Shown piece by piece: positions 1 through 8,439 of a DNA stretch of 62,574 bases. Each line of letters opens with the position of its first letter. Within the stretch, counting starts at the first letter, position 1. Origin of the DNA: an uncultured Oscillibacter sp. (lineage in GTDB: Bacteria > Bacillota > Clostridia > Oscillospirales > Oscillospiraceae). Both the position numbers and the translations under genes were made by a program. Location of the stretch: NCBI RefSeq assembly GCF_900544955.1, contig NZ_UQXD01000009.1, forward strand, positions 1 to 62,574, read 5' to 3'. The notes below the pieces were generated by a model, which made no database searches, had not been told where the DNA came from, and saw only the letters and a program-made list of their open reading frames with translations.

Positions 1-421
<421 letters not shown>

Positions 422-425
422 GTCC

Positions 426-3356
426 TCAGACCTCCTTTTTTCGTTTTTCGTCCTGCTCGTCCAGCGCGGCGAACAGGCTGCGCAGGCGGATGCGCACGGC
501 CCCCAGGTTGGTGATCTCGTCGATCTTCAGCTGGGTGTAGAGCTTGCCGCCCGCCTGCAAAATCTCCCGGGTCTCGTCGGAGGTGATGGCGTCCACCCCG
601 CAGCCGAAGCTCACCAGCTGCACCAAATCCATGTCGGGCTGCGTGCAGCAGTACTTAGCCGCCGCGTACAGCCGGGCGTGGTAGGTCCACTGGTTCAGCA
701 CCGTGGTGGGGAACCGCTCCACCCGGTTGGAGACGGCATCCTCCGTCACCACCGCCGCGCCGAAGCGGGTGATGAGGGTGTCGATGCCGTGGTTCACCTC
801 CGGGTCCACGTGGTAGGGCCGGCCCGCCAGCACAATGATGCGGCGGCCCTCCCCCCGGGCCTGGTCCATGATCCGCTCCCCCTCCCTGCGGATGAGGGCC
901 ATGTGGTTGGCGTACTCGGCGTAGGCCGCGTCAGCGGCCTCCCGGACCTCGCCCCTGGTGATGTCCGGGAAGTACCGGCGGAGCATGGCGTGGCTCTTCT
1001 TGGTGAAGTCCTTGGGCCGGTGGAGTCCCACATAGTCGTAGATAAACCGGGTGTCCCTGATCTCCGGGCAGTTGCCCGCCAGCACCTCGGGATAGTAGGC
1101 CACCACGGGACAGTTATAGTGGTTGTCCCCCAGTCCCTCGTCCAGGTTGTAGGTCATGCAGGGGTAGAAGATGGCGTCCAACCCCAGCTTGCTGAGGAAC
1201 TGGATGTGGCCGTGGGCCAGCTTGGCCGGGAAACAGGCGGTGTCGCTGGGGATGGTGCCCTGGCCCTTGAGGTACAGCTCCCGGCTGGAGAGGGGGCTGT
1301 GGTACACGGCGAAGCCCAGCTTGGTGAAGAAGGTGTGCCAGAAGGGCAGCAGCTCCCAGAAGTTCAGGCACAGCGGCAACCCGATCTTCCCCCGCCTTCC
1401 GGGGACGGGCTTGTAGCCCAGAATCAGCTTGCGCTTGTATTCGTACAGGTTCCGCTCCCCGGTGTCCGCCTTGCCGGTAACGGGCCGGTCGCAGCGGTTG
1501 CCGCTGATGAAGGTGCCCCCGTCGGCAAAGGTGTTGATGGTGAGCTGGCAGTTGTTGCCGCACCGGGCGCAGACCTCGCTGCGGGTCTCCTGGCGGAAGT
1601 CCGCCAGGGCCCTCCGGTCCAGCAGGGCGCTGGTCTGCCCGGGAAGGGCTCTTCCCCGGCCGTACAGCGCCGCGCCGTAGGCCCCCATCAGCCCGGCGAT
1701 GTCCGGGCGGATGACCTCCACCCCCATCTCCTTCTCAAAGGCCCGGAGCACCGCCTCATTATAAAAGGTGCCCCCCTGGACCACGATGTTCCGGCCCAGC
1801 TCCTCGGGGCTGGCGGCCCGGATGACCTTGTAGATGGCGTTTTTCACCACGGAGATGGAGAGGCCCGCGGAGATGTTCTCGATGGTGGCCCCGTCCTTCT
1901 GGGCCTGCTTCACGCTGGAGTTCATGAACACGGTGCACCGGCTCCCCAGATCCACCGGGCGGTCGGCAAACAGCCCCAGCCGGGCGAATTCCCGCACGTC
2001 GTAGCCCAGGGCCTGGGCAAAGGTCTGGAGGAAGCTGCCGCAGCCGGAGGAGCAGGCCTCGTTGAGGAAGATGTTGCTGATGGCGCCCTCCTCGATTTTG
2101 AAGCACTTCATGTCCTGGCCGCCGATGTCGATGATGAAGTCCACATTGGGCAGGAAGTACCGGGCGGCGGTGAAGTGGGCCACGGTCTCCACCACGCCGT
2201 AGTCGGCGTGGAAGGCGTTTTTCGCCAGGTCCTCGCCGTATCCGGTGGTGGTGACGGAGGCCACGTGCAGGGCCGGGTGCTCCGCGTAGAGGGTCTGGAG
2301 CACCTCCCGGATCAGCGGCACGGGGTTGCCCAGGTTGGGCCGGTAATCCGTGAAGAGGAGGCGGGCCTCCTGGTCGATGACCACCAGCTTCACCGTGGTG
2401 GAGCCGGAGTCGATGCCGATGTGCACCGGGGCGGCGTAGTCCGCCGTAAAGGGCACCCGGGGCACCGCCGCCCTGGCGTGCCGGTCCCGGAAGGCCTCAT
2501 AGTCCGCCTGGGAGGCGAACAGCGGCGGCTGGCTGCGGTAGGTCTCCGTGACGCCGTGCTGTTGCAGGCGGTCCGCCAGCGCCGCCAGGTCGAAGGTCTG
2601 GTCGGCGTAATACGCCGCTCCCAACGCCACAAACAGCAGGCTGTTCTCCGGACAGGTCCCCGTCACCCCCAGGGTGCGGTCGAAGCTCTCCCGCAGGCAG
2701 CGGGAGAAGGTCAGCGGCCCGCCCAGGTAGAGAATGCGGCCCTGGATGGGCCGTCCCTGAGCCAGACCCGCAATGGTCTGGTTCACCACCGCCTGATAGA
2801 TGCTGGCGGCGATGTCCTCCGCCCGTCCCCCCTGGTTGATGAGAGGCTGAATGTCGCTCTTGGCGAACACGCCGCAGCGAGAGGCGATGGTATACGTCTT
2901 CTCCGCGGCCTGGGCGGCGGTGTCCATCTCGTCGGCGCTCATCTTCAAAAGGGTGGCCATCTGGTCGATGAAGGCGCCGGTGCCGCCGGCGCAGGAGCCG
3001 TTCATCCGCACCTCGGTGCCGCCGGTGAGGAAGAGAATCTTGGCGTCCTCGCCTCCCAGCTCGATCACCACATCGGTGCCCGGCGCCAGGCGGTTCGCCG
3101 CCACCCGGGTGGCGAACACCTCCTGCACGAAGGGGATGCCCGCGCTCTCCGCCATGCCCATGCCCGCAGAGCCGGAGATGGCCAACTCCGCCCGCCCGCC
3201 GGGGACGTACCGCTCCGCCGCCCGGCGCAGCAGCTCCTCCGACTTCTCCACAATATGGCTGAAATGCCGTTCATATGTACTGTATAAAAGATTGCCCGCG
3301 TCGTCCAGCACCACGCATTTGATGGTGGTGGAGCCCACGTCAAGACCCACTTTCAA
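426..3356 (-). CDS. Acyl-CoA dehydratase activase, two ASKHA domains plus DUF2229
   Basis: A 976-residue BcrAD/BadFG (HgdC-like) ATPase. These proteins hydrolyse ATP to push one electron from a [4Fe-4S] cluster into 2-hydroxyacyl-CoA dehydratases or related radical enzymes. Two actin-like ATPase domains are visible: the first opens with GLDVGSTTIK at residue 4, the second with GIDSGSTTVK near residue 313. Each carries a cluster-binding cysteine loop (SCAGGTGAF near 119, ACSSGCGSF near 430). CARCGNNC near 597 adds more cysteines, and the last 300 residues fit DUF2229. The start has a GGAGGA site and a good promoter at 3435-3463. In many relatives the downstream protein is fused to this one; here it is separate, four bases away. 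Confidence 0.9.
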   Translation of the reverse strand: MKVGLDVGSTTIKCVVLDDAGNLLYSTYERHFSHIVEKSEELLRRAAERYVPGGRAELAISGSAGMGMAESAGIPFVQEVFATRVAANRLAPGTDVVIELGGEDAKILFLTGGTEVRMNGSCAGGTGAFIDQMATLLKMSADEMDTAAQAAEKTYTIASRCGVFAKSDIQPLINQGGRAEDIAASIYQAVVNQTIAGLAQGRPIQGRILYLGGPLTFSRCLRESFDRTLGVTGTCPENSLLFVALGAAYYADQTFDLAALADRLQQHGVTETYRSQPPLFASQADYEAFRDRHARAAVPRVPFTADYAAPVHIGIDSGSTTVKLVVIDQEARLLFTDYRPNLGNPVPLIREVLQTLYAEHPALHVASVTTTGYGEDLAKNAFHADYGVVETVAHFTAARYFLPNVDFIIDIGGQDMKCFKIEEGAISNIFLNEACSSGCGSFLQTFAQALGYDVREFARLGLFADRPVDLGSRCTVFMNSSVKQAQKDGATIENISAGLSISVVKNAIYKVIRAASPEELGRNIVVQGGTFYNEAVLRAFEKEMGVEVIRPDIAGLMGAYGAALYGRGRALPGQTSALLDRRALADFRQETRSEVCARCGNNCQLTINTFADGGTFISGNRCDRPVTGKADTGERNLYEYKRKLILGYKPVPGRRGKIGLPLCLNFWELLPFWHTFFTKLGFAVYHSPLSSRELYLKGQGTIPSDTACFPAKLAHGHIQFLSKLGLDAIFYPCMTYNLDEGLGDNHYNCPVVAYYPEVLAGNCPEIRDTRFIYDYVGLHRPKDFTKKSHAMLRRYFPDITRGEVREAADAAYAEYANHMALIRREGERIMDQARGEGRRIIVLAGRPYHVDPEVNHGIDTLITRFGAAVVTEDAVSNRVERFPTTVLNQWTYHARLYAAAKYCCTQPDMDLVQLVSFGCGVDAITSDETREILQAGGKLYTQLKIDEITNLGAVRIRLRSLFAALDEQDEKRKKEV

Positions 3357-3434
3357 ACCCGATTCCTCCTTCGGAAAAACGGTTGCGCAATCCTAAAAGA
3401 GGCGCAAATCCCGCAGAATGCCACATTACTTGGT

Positions 3435-3463
3435 ATCATACTCTCTTTCGACAGGATGTTCAA
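3435..3463 (-). promoter_or_regulatory. Sigma-A promoter of the activase operon
   Basis: TTGAAC (3463-3458), a 17-base spacer and TATGAT (3440-3435) on the minus strand, about 80 bases before the activase start codon, in an AT-rich gap. Confidence 0.65.
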
Positions 3464-3521
3464 TCGGCAAAATCCTGAAACACTGTAAAGAAAATGTTAA
3501 AAAGGTTTTGCGGTTCCGCCA

Positions 3522-3549
3522 TGGACTTTTCAGGATTTTATGCTATACT
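3522..3549 (+). promoter_or_regulatory. Sigma-A promoter of queH (extended -10)
   Basis: TGGACT at 3522-3527, spacer of 16, TATACT at 3544-3549 with TG one base upstream (extended -10). It lies downstream of an earlier in-frame ATG at 3494, which argues for the queH start at 3581. Confidence 0.6.
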
Positions 3550-3580
3550 TGTCCCATTCAGAACGGAAGCGAGGCATCCC

Positions 3581-4144
3581 ATGGACACCGTGTTGCTGCA
3601 CTGCTGCTGCGCCCCCTGCTCCCTCAGCTGCATCGGCCCCCTCCGGGCGGAGGGCATTGAGCCGGTGGCGTTTTGGTACAACCCCAACATCCACCCCTGG
3701 AAGGAATATCAGGCCCGGCGGGACTGCCTGCTCTCCTACGCCCCCATCGTCGGCATGGAGGTCCGCGTCCGGGAGGACTACGGCCTGCGGGCCTTCGTGG
3801 AGCACGTGGCGGGGGACATCGGCAACCGCTGCACCTACTGCTACGAGCACCGGCTGGAGGGGGCCGCGCAGTACGCCGCAAGCCACGGCTTCCCCGCCTT
3901 CACCACCACGCTGCTGGCCAGCACCTATCAAAACCACGAGCGCATTGCCGCCGCCGGGGCCCGGTACGCCGCCCAGTACGGCGTGGAGTTTCTCTACCGG
4001 GACTTCCGCCCGTTCTTCCGGGCGGGGAACCAGCAGGCGCGGGAGCTGGGCTTTTACATGCAGAAATACTGCGGCTGCGTCTTCTCCGAGGAGGACCGCT
4101 ATGAAAAGCAAATCCGCAGGGACCGGGAGACCTTTGCCGAGTAA
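3581..4144 (+). CDS. queH: Epoxyqueuosine reductase QueH
   Basis: A 187-residue DUF208 protein that reduces epoxyqueuosine to queuosine in tRNA anticodons, the non-homologous replacement of QueG. Visible family marks: HCCCAPCS at residues 7-14, RCTYCYEHRL in the middle, FTTTLLAS, YQNHERI, and QKYCGCVFSEED at the end; the paired cysteines bind the [4Fe-4S] cluster. I chose ATG 3581 because the promoter's -10 box lies at 3544-3549, so longer versions could not be translated from that transcript, and because the metal-binding motif normally sits within the first ten residues. The gene stands alone and ends at a strong terminator. No other queuosine gene is in the window. Confidence 0.92.
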   Translation: MDTVLLHCCCAPCSLSCIGPLRAEGIEPVAFWYNPNIHPWKEYQARRDCLLSYAPIVGMEVRVREDYGLRAFVEHVAGDIGNRCTYCYEHRLEGAAQYAASHGFPAFTTTLLASTYQNHERIAAAGARYAAQYGVEFLYRDFRPFFRAGNQQARELGFYMQKYCGCVFSEEDRYEKQIRRDRETFAE

Positions 4145-4150
4145 GGCCGG

Positions 4151-4190
4151 CGGGACCGGACACTCATCGGAGTGCCCGGTCCCGTTTTTT
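4151..4190 (+). terminator. Rho-independent terminator after queH
   Basis: Stem CGGGACCGG/CCGGTCCCG with inner CACTC/GAGTG and loop ATCG, followed by six T (4185-4190). Confidence 0.9.
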
Positions 4191-4225
4191 GATGGCCTCG
4201 CCCCGGAAGGCATGGGGGTGCCCGC

Positions 4226-4948
4226 CTACCCCCGCTCCGCCAGATGTATCCGGGAGGCAATGTAGTCCAGGTAGACCTGCCGGATTTCCCGCAGTCCCCG
4301 CTGCCGGATGGGCACCGCGTCGCCGGAGGTCAGCACAAATTCCCGGTCCGCCTCCTGCACCTCGTTCATATTGACCAGGTAGCTCTGGTGGCAGCGCAGA
4401 AACCGGGGGTCCCCCAGCTCCGCCTCCACCTGGTCCAACCGCTTGTAGACGGTGTAAACGGTGCCGTCGGTTCGGTGGAGGAGGCATTTGGTGTTGCTGC
4501 TCTCCACATAGAGAATTTCGCTGTGGGGAACCCGGATGACGGCGCTGCGGTTGTGGACGTAGTAGGCCTGCACCGCGGCGTCCTGCAAAACCCGGTCCAT
4601 GGTGGCGCTGAGCTTGCGGTAGCTGTGGGGTTTGAGGAGATAGCCCGCCGCTCCCACCTCGTAACCGTCCACGGCATAGGCCGAGGAGGTGGTGAGGAAG
4701 ACGATCTCTCCCCCGTAGCGCAGCTCCCGCAGCCGGCGGGCCACGTCGATGCCCAGCATGTCCTCCATGTAGATGTCCAGAATCACCAGGTCAAAAAATC
4801 CGCCGTCCTGCACTTCGTAAATCAGGTTTCTGCCGCCCTCATACTCGGATATCTCGCATGCGATGGACTTCTCCTCCAAATACAGCTGCAGAAGCTCCCG
4901 GATGATGTCCCTGTCCAATTTGTCATCGTCACAGATTGCGATCCGCAT
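4226..4948 (-). CDS. LytTR-family response regulator (orphan)
   Basis: A 240-residue cytoplasmic regulator. The N-terminal receiver domain has the acidic pair DDD at 7-9, phospho-acceptor Asp in LVILDIYMED (about 57) and the Lys of LLKPHS (about 105). The C-terminal LytTR DNA-binding domain spans about 140-235 (SEILYVESSNTK, FLRCHQSYLVNM). This AgrA/LytR architecture usually pairs with a GHKL sensor kinase, but no kinase is adjacent; the nearest is at 19303-21129, which has its own regulator. It is divergent from the small gene at 5075. A GGAG sequence sits 12 bases before the ATG. Target genes are unknown. Confidence 0.88.
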   Translation of the reverse strand: MRIAICDDDKLDRDIIRELLQLYLEEKSIACEISEYEGGRNLIYEVQDGGFFDLVILDIYMEDMLGIDVARRLRELRYGGEIVFLTTSSAYAVDGYEVGAAGYLLKPHSYRKLSATMDRVLQDAAVQAYYVHNRSAVIRVPHSEILYVESSNTKCLLHRTDGTVYTVYKRLDQVEAELGDPRFLRCHQSYLVNMNEVQEADREFVLTSGDAVPIRQRGLREIRQVYLDYIASRIHLAERG

Positions 4949-5042
4949 CCCTTTCGCTCCTCTCCTCGTTCCGGTTCTCCACGATAAAATTCATCAAAAA
5001 ACGATGCAAAATCAATATTTCCGCCTCCGGCCTCCGTCAATC

Positions 5043-5066
5043 TGCTATCCTGTCGCCAAAAGGAGG
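5043..5066 (+). promoter_or_regulatory. Extended -10 promoter and ribosome site for the 5075 gene
   Basis: TG-C-TATCCT (5043-5051) looks like an extended -10 with no clear -35, and AGGAGG at 5061-5066 lies eight bases before the GTG. If this is the promoter, the leader is very short. Confidence 0.35.
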
Positions 5067-5074
5067 TCTTACAC

Positions 5075-5308
5075 GTGATTGTCTATCAATTCGACGAAGA
5101 ACGGCTTTGCCGGGAGGAGCTTGGCAGCTACACCGCATTCAGCATCTGCGCCTATGAGGTCAGCGGTGGGACCCGCAGACTTCTGCTCCGCATTCCCGAC
5201 GTCTTTCGCAGCCGGGAGAAGGCCGCCGCCTTTGCGGCGCGGTGCAACGCCCTGCAATTGTCGTTGATTCATCTTCCGGACGTGATGTACGACGCCCTCG
5301 CCGGCTGA
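5075..5308 (+). CDS. Small DUF6514-like protein, GTG start
   Basis: A 77-residue protein. The start is GTG at 5075, fixed by AGGAGG eight bases upstream. Its second half (LLRIPDVFRSREKAAAFAAR followed by LSLIHLPDVMYDAL) resembles the end of the protein at 6928-7155 (DISTDFAFVLRLAHLL then LPPIHLLAAMEDLL), and both look like the DUF6514 family of Oscillospirales: an N-terminal strand-rich part and a helical tail with the Ile-His-Leu motif. Function is unknown. It is monocistronic, divergent from the LytTR regulator, and followed by a terminator. The family name is from memory of the pattern and not verified. Confidence 0.6.
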   Translation: MIVYQFDEERLCREELGSYTAFSICAYEVSGGTRRLLLRIPDVFRSREKAAAFAARCNALQLSLIHLPDVMYDALAG

Positions 5309-5450
5309 CCGTCCGCCGCGCCCAGGCGCCGCGGAGGCGGTCCCCAGGCGCCGGTGCGCCGAAGGGAGGCGCGGTTCGCCCGCCCTCCCCCGGCCCGCCG
5401 CCCCGGAGACCGCCCGCCGCCGGGCGCACCATACCGTTTTCCGCCTCTTT

Positions 5451-5480
5451 GACCCAGGCCCGTGCCCTGGGTCTTTTTTT
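5451..5480 (+). terminator. Rho-independent terminator after the 5075 gene
   Basis: GACCCAGG / CCTGGGTC stem with a seven-base loop, followed by seven T. It lies about 140 bases after the stop; the GC-rich stretch between holds no recognisable gene. Confidence 0.85.
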
Positions 5481-5631
5481 GTCCCCGCCCGGCGCCCTCC
5501 CATCCCTTTTACAGGCGCAGACGGCCGCTCCCCGCCCTCTTCGCCAGCCGCCTCCCCGCTGCGCGGGGAACTTCCGCCGGGGCCCTTCTCCCTTTTTCGA
5601 CATTTTTCGTACATGTTCGACAGGATGCACC

Positions 5632-5640
5632 TGATATACT
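5632..5640 (+). promoter_or_regulatory. Extended -10 promoter for the Hpt gene
   Basis: TG-A-TATACT at 5632-5640, 45 bases before the start codon. The -35 region is weak (CATGTT at the right distance). Confidence 0.5.
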
Positions 5641-5685
5641 CAGGGCGCGCCCAGCGAAACAGCCAAACACAGAGGAGGACCTACC

Positions 5686-6042
5686 ATGACCTTGAAGGAA
5701 TGCTACACCCTGTTCAGCGGCGACTACGAGGACACCGTGCGGCGCCTTGCCGGCGAGGCGCGGGCAAGGCGGTTTGCGCTGCAATTTCTCGCGGACACCA
5801 ACTTCTCCAGGCTGAAAACCGCCCTGCGGGCCGGGAACCGGCCGGAGGCGCTGCGGGCGGCCCACTCCTTAAAGGGCCTGAGCCTGAGTCTGGGCTTCAC
5901 AAATCTGGGCCGCTCCGCCGCGGCCCTGCTGCACCCCCTCCATACCGGTATCCCGGACAATGCGCAGGAACTGCTGGAGCGGGTGGCGGAGGAGCACAGG
6001 CGGGTGACGGCGGCCCTTCTGGCCCTGCGGGGCGGCTGCTGA
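5686..6042 (+). CDS. Stand-alone Hpt (histidine phosphotransfer) protein
   Basis: A 118-residue, mostly helical protein with the Hpt signature AAHSLKGLSLSLGF; the phospho-accepting histidine is His60. Hpt proteins relay phosphate between receiver domains of hybrid kinases and response regulators in the cytoplasm. A stand-alone copy implies a multistep phosphorelay whose partners are elsewhere. An AGGAGG site lies before the ATG and the gene has its own promoter. It converges with the phosphatase gene; the 14-base gap between their stops contains no clear terminator. The LytTR regulator at 4226 is a possible but untested partner. Confidence 0.85.
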   Translation: MTLKECYTLFSGDYEDTVRRLAGEARARRFALQFLADTNFSRLKTALRAGNRPEALRAAHSLKGLSLSLGFTNLGRSAAALLHPLHTGIPDNAQELLERVAEEHRRVTAALLALRGGC

Positions 6043-6056
6043 CCGCCCCGGCGGCC

Positions 6057-6515
6057 TCACCCCTCCGCCGTCAGCCGCTCCAAGAGCCCCCGGCACCCCG
6101 CCAGCACGTCCCGCCAGGTGGCCTCAAAGTCCCCGGTATACCAGGGGTCGGCCACGTCGCCGGGGCGGTCCGTGTCGTCCAGCAGCAATCGCAGCTTCTC
6201 CCCGGCCTCCGGTCCGCAGATGCGCCGCATGTCCCGGAGGTTGGCCCGGTCCATGCCGATCAGCAGGTCGTATCTCCGGCCGTCCTCCTGCACCAGGCGG
6301 CGGGCCGTCTTCCCATCGCAGCCGATGCCGTGCTCCGCCAGCTTGCGGCGGGCGGGGGGATAGACCGGATTTCCGATCTCCTCCCCGCTGGTGGCCGCCG
6401 AGGAGATCTCAAACCTGTCCCCCAGTCCCGCACGCTCCACCAGGTCCCGCATCACGAACTCCGCCATGGGGCTTCTACAGATGTTGCCGTGGCAGACAAA
6501 CAGCAGCTTTTTCAT
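6057..6515 (-). CDS. Low-molecular-weight protein-tyrosine phosphatase
   Basis: A 152-residue phosphatase of the LMW-PTP/arsenate-reductase-like fold. The P-loop is CHGNICRS (Cys8 to Arg14) and the acid/base Asp lies in ADPWYTGDF near residue 125, both intact, so activity is expected. Start ATG 6515 has GGGAGGAT eight bases upstream; an in-frame ATG 15 bases earlier has no such spacing. Relatives dephosphorylate bacterial tyrosine or arginine kinases' targets; the substrate here is unknown. A promoter sits at 6542-6570. It is divergent from the XRE regulator. Confidence 0.92.
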   Translation of the reverse strand: MKKLLFVCHGNICRSPMAEFVMRDLVERAGLGDRFEISSAATSGEEIGNPVYPPARRKLAEHGIGCDGKTARRLVQEDGRRYDLLIGMDRANLRDMRRICGPEAGEKLRLLLDDTDRPGDVADPWYTGDFEATWRDVLAGCRGLLERLTAEG

Positions 6516-6541
6516 CCCATATCCTCCCATCTGTTTTTTTC

Positions 6542-6570
6542 AGTTTAGCACATCGTTATTTTTTAGGCAA
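6542..6570 (-). promoter_or_regulatory. Sigma-A promoter of the phosphatase gene
   Basis: TTGCCT (6570-6565), 17-base spacer, TAAACT (6547-6542). Confidence 0.6.
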
Positions 6571-6713
6571 GACGCTTCCCCGGATTGTGACGTTTTCCTG
6601 CGCCTATCTCCTAAAAAACGGCGGTTTTCGACAAAATTCACAACATGAAACGAATTTCGTCGCGCAGTATCACGGATTGGGATATTCTCCCTTTTATAAA
6701 GGAGGAATTTTCC

Positions 6714-6950
6714 ATGAGCTTTAAGTTTTTACTTTCCGGAGACCTGTTGAACGCCCGGAAGGCCCGGGGCTGGAGCCAGCCCGTCGTGGCGAATGCCGTG
6801 TCCATCACCCTGCGGGAGTACCAGAACATCGAGGGCGGGCGGTGCGTGCCCACGGCGGAGACCTTCTTGAAGCTGGTCTATCTGTTTGAGCTGGACATTC
6901 AACCCTATCGGGAGGCGTTTGAGATTCATGTACCGGTATCTTCCATTTGA
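6714..6950 (+). CDS. XRE-family helix-turn-helix regulator
   Basis: A 78-residue Cro/C1-type DNA-binding protein made of little more than the helix-turn-helix (LLNARKARGWSQPVVANAVS, then EYQNIEGGR at the recognition-helix end). GGAGGAA at 6701-6707 fixes the ATG at 6714; the in-frame upstream ATG at 6645 lacks a ribosome site. Its last 23 bases overlap the start of the DUF6514-like gene, so the two are coupled. The pairing of an XRE protein with this small partner suggests a regulatory unit, but the target is unknown. Confidence 0.85.
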   Translation: MSFKFLLSGDLLNARKARGWSQPVVANAVSITLREYQNIEGGRCVPTAETFLKLVYLFELDIQPYREAFEIHVPVSSI

Positions 6951-7155
6951 GGGGGAGTGCTTCTCCCCCAGCCTGGGCCGCTACCGCTCCTTTGGCCTGC
7001 GGGCCCTGCGGGAGACGCCGGAGCGGGACGAGGAGCTGATGCTCCTGCCGGATATCTCCACGGACTTCGCCTTCGTCCTGCGGCTGGCGCACCTTCTCAC
7101 CCGGCGGCAGCTGCCCCCCATCCACCTGCTGGCCGCGATGGAGGACCTGCTGTAA
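6928..7155 (+). CDS. Small DUF6514-like protein coupled to the XRE regulator
   Basis: A 75-residue protein starting at ATG 6928 inside the end of the XRE gene, with GGGAGGCG ten bases upstream. The N-terminal half (RYLPFEGECFSPSLGRYRSF) is probably beta-strand, the C-terminal half helical with DISTDFAFVLRLAHLL and PIHLLAAMEDLL. The tail resembles the 5075-5308 protein. No catalytic motif or membrane segment is seen. The overlap implies a function linked with the repressor, perhaps as a modulator; that is inference. Confidence 0.7.
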   Translation: MYRYLPFEGECFSPSLGRYRSFGLRALRETPERDEELMLLPDISTDFAFVLRLAHLLTRRQLPPIHLLAAMEDLL

Positions 7156-7160
7156 ACGAA

Positions 7161-7193
7161 GGACCCCCTGAGGCCGTGCGCCTCAGGGGGTCC
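7161..7193. terminator. Shared hairpin terminator between convergent genes
   Basis: Perfect 14-base stem GGACCCCCTGAGGC / GCCTCAGGGGGTCC with loop CGTGC. Neither side has a good T run (TTCGTTT on the minus strand is the better one). It lies between the DUF6514-like gene and the flavodiiron gene stop codons. Confidence 0.7.
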
Positions 7194-7200
7194 TCATCTG

Positions 7201-8409
7201 TTATTTCTTGTTGACCGATGCCGCCAGGGCGTCCGCCAGGGCGTCCATCTCCGGCAGGTTCTGCTCCTGGAGGGAGGAGGCCAGGGTCAAGCCGTCGTCC
7301 AGCAGGTCGATGTGCTTCAGGCTCTCCAGGCAGGTGCGCATCAGGGCGCCGGACCGGGGGGCCCAGGAGCCGTTCTCCACCAGGGCCACCGTCCGGTTCT
7401 GGAGATTCAGGGCCTTCATGTCCATCAGGAAGTTGTGCATGGGCGGGAAGATGCCCAGATTGTAGGTGACGGAGGCCAGCACCAGGTGGCTGTACTTGAA
7501 GAGGTCGGAGATCAGGTAGCTCACATGGGTGCTGGAGACGTCGTAGAGCCGGGTGTTGGTGACGCCCCGCTCCGCCAGCTTGGCAGCCAGCACCTCCGCC
7601 GCGGTCTCAGTGTTGCCGTACATGGAGGCGTAGACGATCATCACGCCCTTCTCCTCCGGCTCGTAGGTGCTCCAGTGGACGTACTTATCCAGGATATAGC
7701 CCAGATTCTTCCGCCACACCGGCCCGTGGAGAGGGCAGAGATACCGGATATCCAGGCCGGAGGCCTTTTTCAGCAGAGCCTGCACCTGGGGGCCGTACTT
7801 GCCCACGATATTGGTGTAGTAGCGCCGGGCGTCGTCCAGCCACTCGCCGTCAAAGTCGAACTCGTCGGCAAACAGCTTGCCGTCCAGGGCCCGGAAGGAG
7901 CCGAAGGCGTCGGCGGAGAAGAGGACGCCGCTGGTGGTGTCGAAGGACACCATGGCCTCCGGCCAATGGACCATGGGGGCGTTGACGAAGGCGACGGTGT
8001 GGGCGCCGAAGCACTTGGTGTCCCCTTCAGCCACCTCCTCCACCCGCCCGGCGTCGATGGGGAAGCCGAACTGGTGGAGCAGGATCACCGCCTTGGCGGT
8101 GGTGATGATCCGCACCTTGGGCCAGCGGAGGAGGATCTCCTCGATGGAGGCGGCGTGGTCTGGCTCCACGTGGTTGATGACCAGGTAATCCAGGGGGCGG
8201 CCGTTCAGCACGGCCTTCACATTGTCGATAAACTGGCGGCCCACGGACCAATCCGCCGTGTCGAAGAGGACGGTCTTCTCGTCCAGCAGGACATAGGCGT
8301 TGTAGCTGACGCCGTGGTACAGGGGGTGGATGTTCTCAAACAGGGAGAGGCGATGGTCGTTGGCGCCCACCCAGTAGAGATCGTCGGTGACTTTCCGGTA
8401 GTTGTACAT
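7201..8409 (-). CDS. fprA: Flavodiiron protein (A-type flavoprotein, FprA)
   Basis: A 402-residue soluble enzyme that reduces O2 to water and/or NO to N2O. The N-terminal metallo-beta-lactamase-like domain (1-250) carries the di-iron ligands in NHVEPDHA (about 79-86) and later histidines (MVHWPEAM, LHGPV). The C-terminal flavodoxin domain starts near 255 with MIVYASMYGNTETAAEV, which binds FMN. Flavodiiron proteins usually take electrons from rubredoxin, and the gene 30 bases upstream in the same operon ends in a rubredoxin domain. GAAGGAGG lies eight bases before the ATG. Confidence 0.93.
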   Translation of the reverse strand: MYNYRKVTDDLYWVGANDHRLSLFENIHPLYHGVSYNAYVLLDEKTVLFDTADWSVGRQFIDNVKAVLNGRPLDYLVINHVEPDHAASIEEILLRWPKVRIITTAKAVILLHQFGFPIDAGRVEEVAEGDTKCFGAHTVAFVNAPMVHWPEAMVSFDTTSGVLFSADAFGSFRALDGKLFADEFDFDGEWLDDARRYYTNIVGKYGPQVQALLKKASGLDIRYLCPLHGPVWRKNLGYILDKYVHWSTYEPEEKGVMIVYASMYGNTETAAEVLAAKLAERGVTNTRLYDVSSTHVSYLISDLFKYSHLVLASVTYNLGIFPPMHNFLMDMKALNLQNRTVALVENGSWAPRSGALMRTCLESLKHIDLLDDGLTLASSLQEQNLPEMDALADALAASVNKK

Positions 8410-8439
8410 GCAAGATACCTCCTTCTATCAGGCAGCGCC

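Noticed and set aside
3494..3580. Longer N-terminus for QueH from ATG 3494
   Set aside because: The promoter's -10 lies inside that extension and the metal-binding motif would be displaced from the N-terminus.
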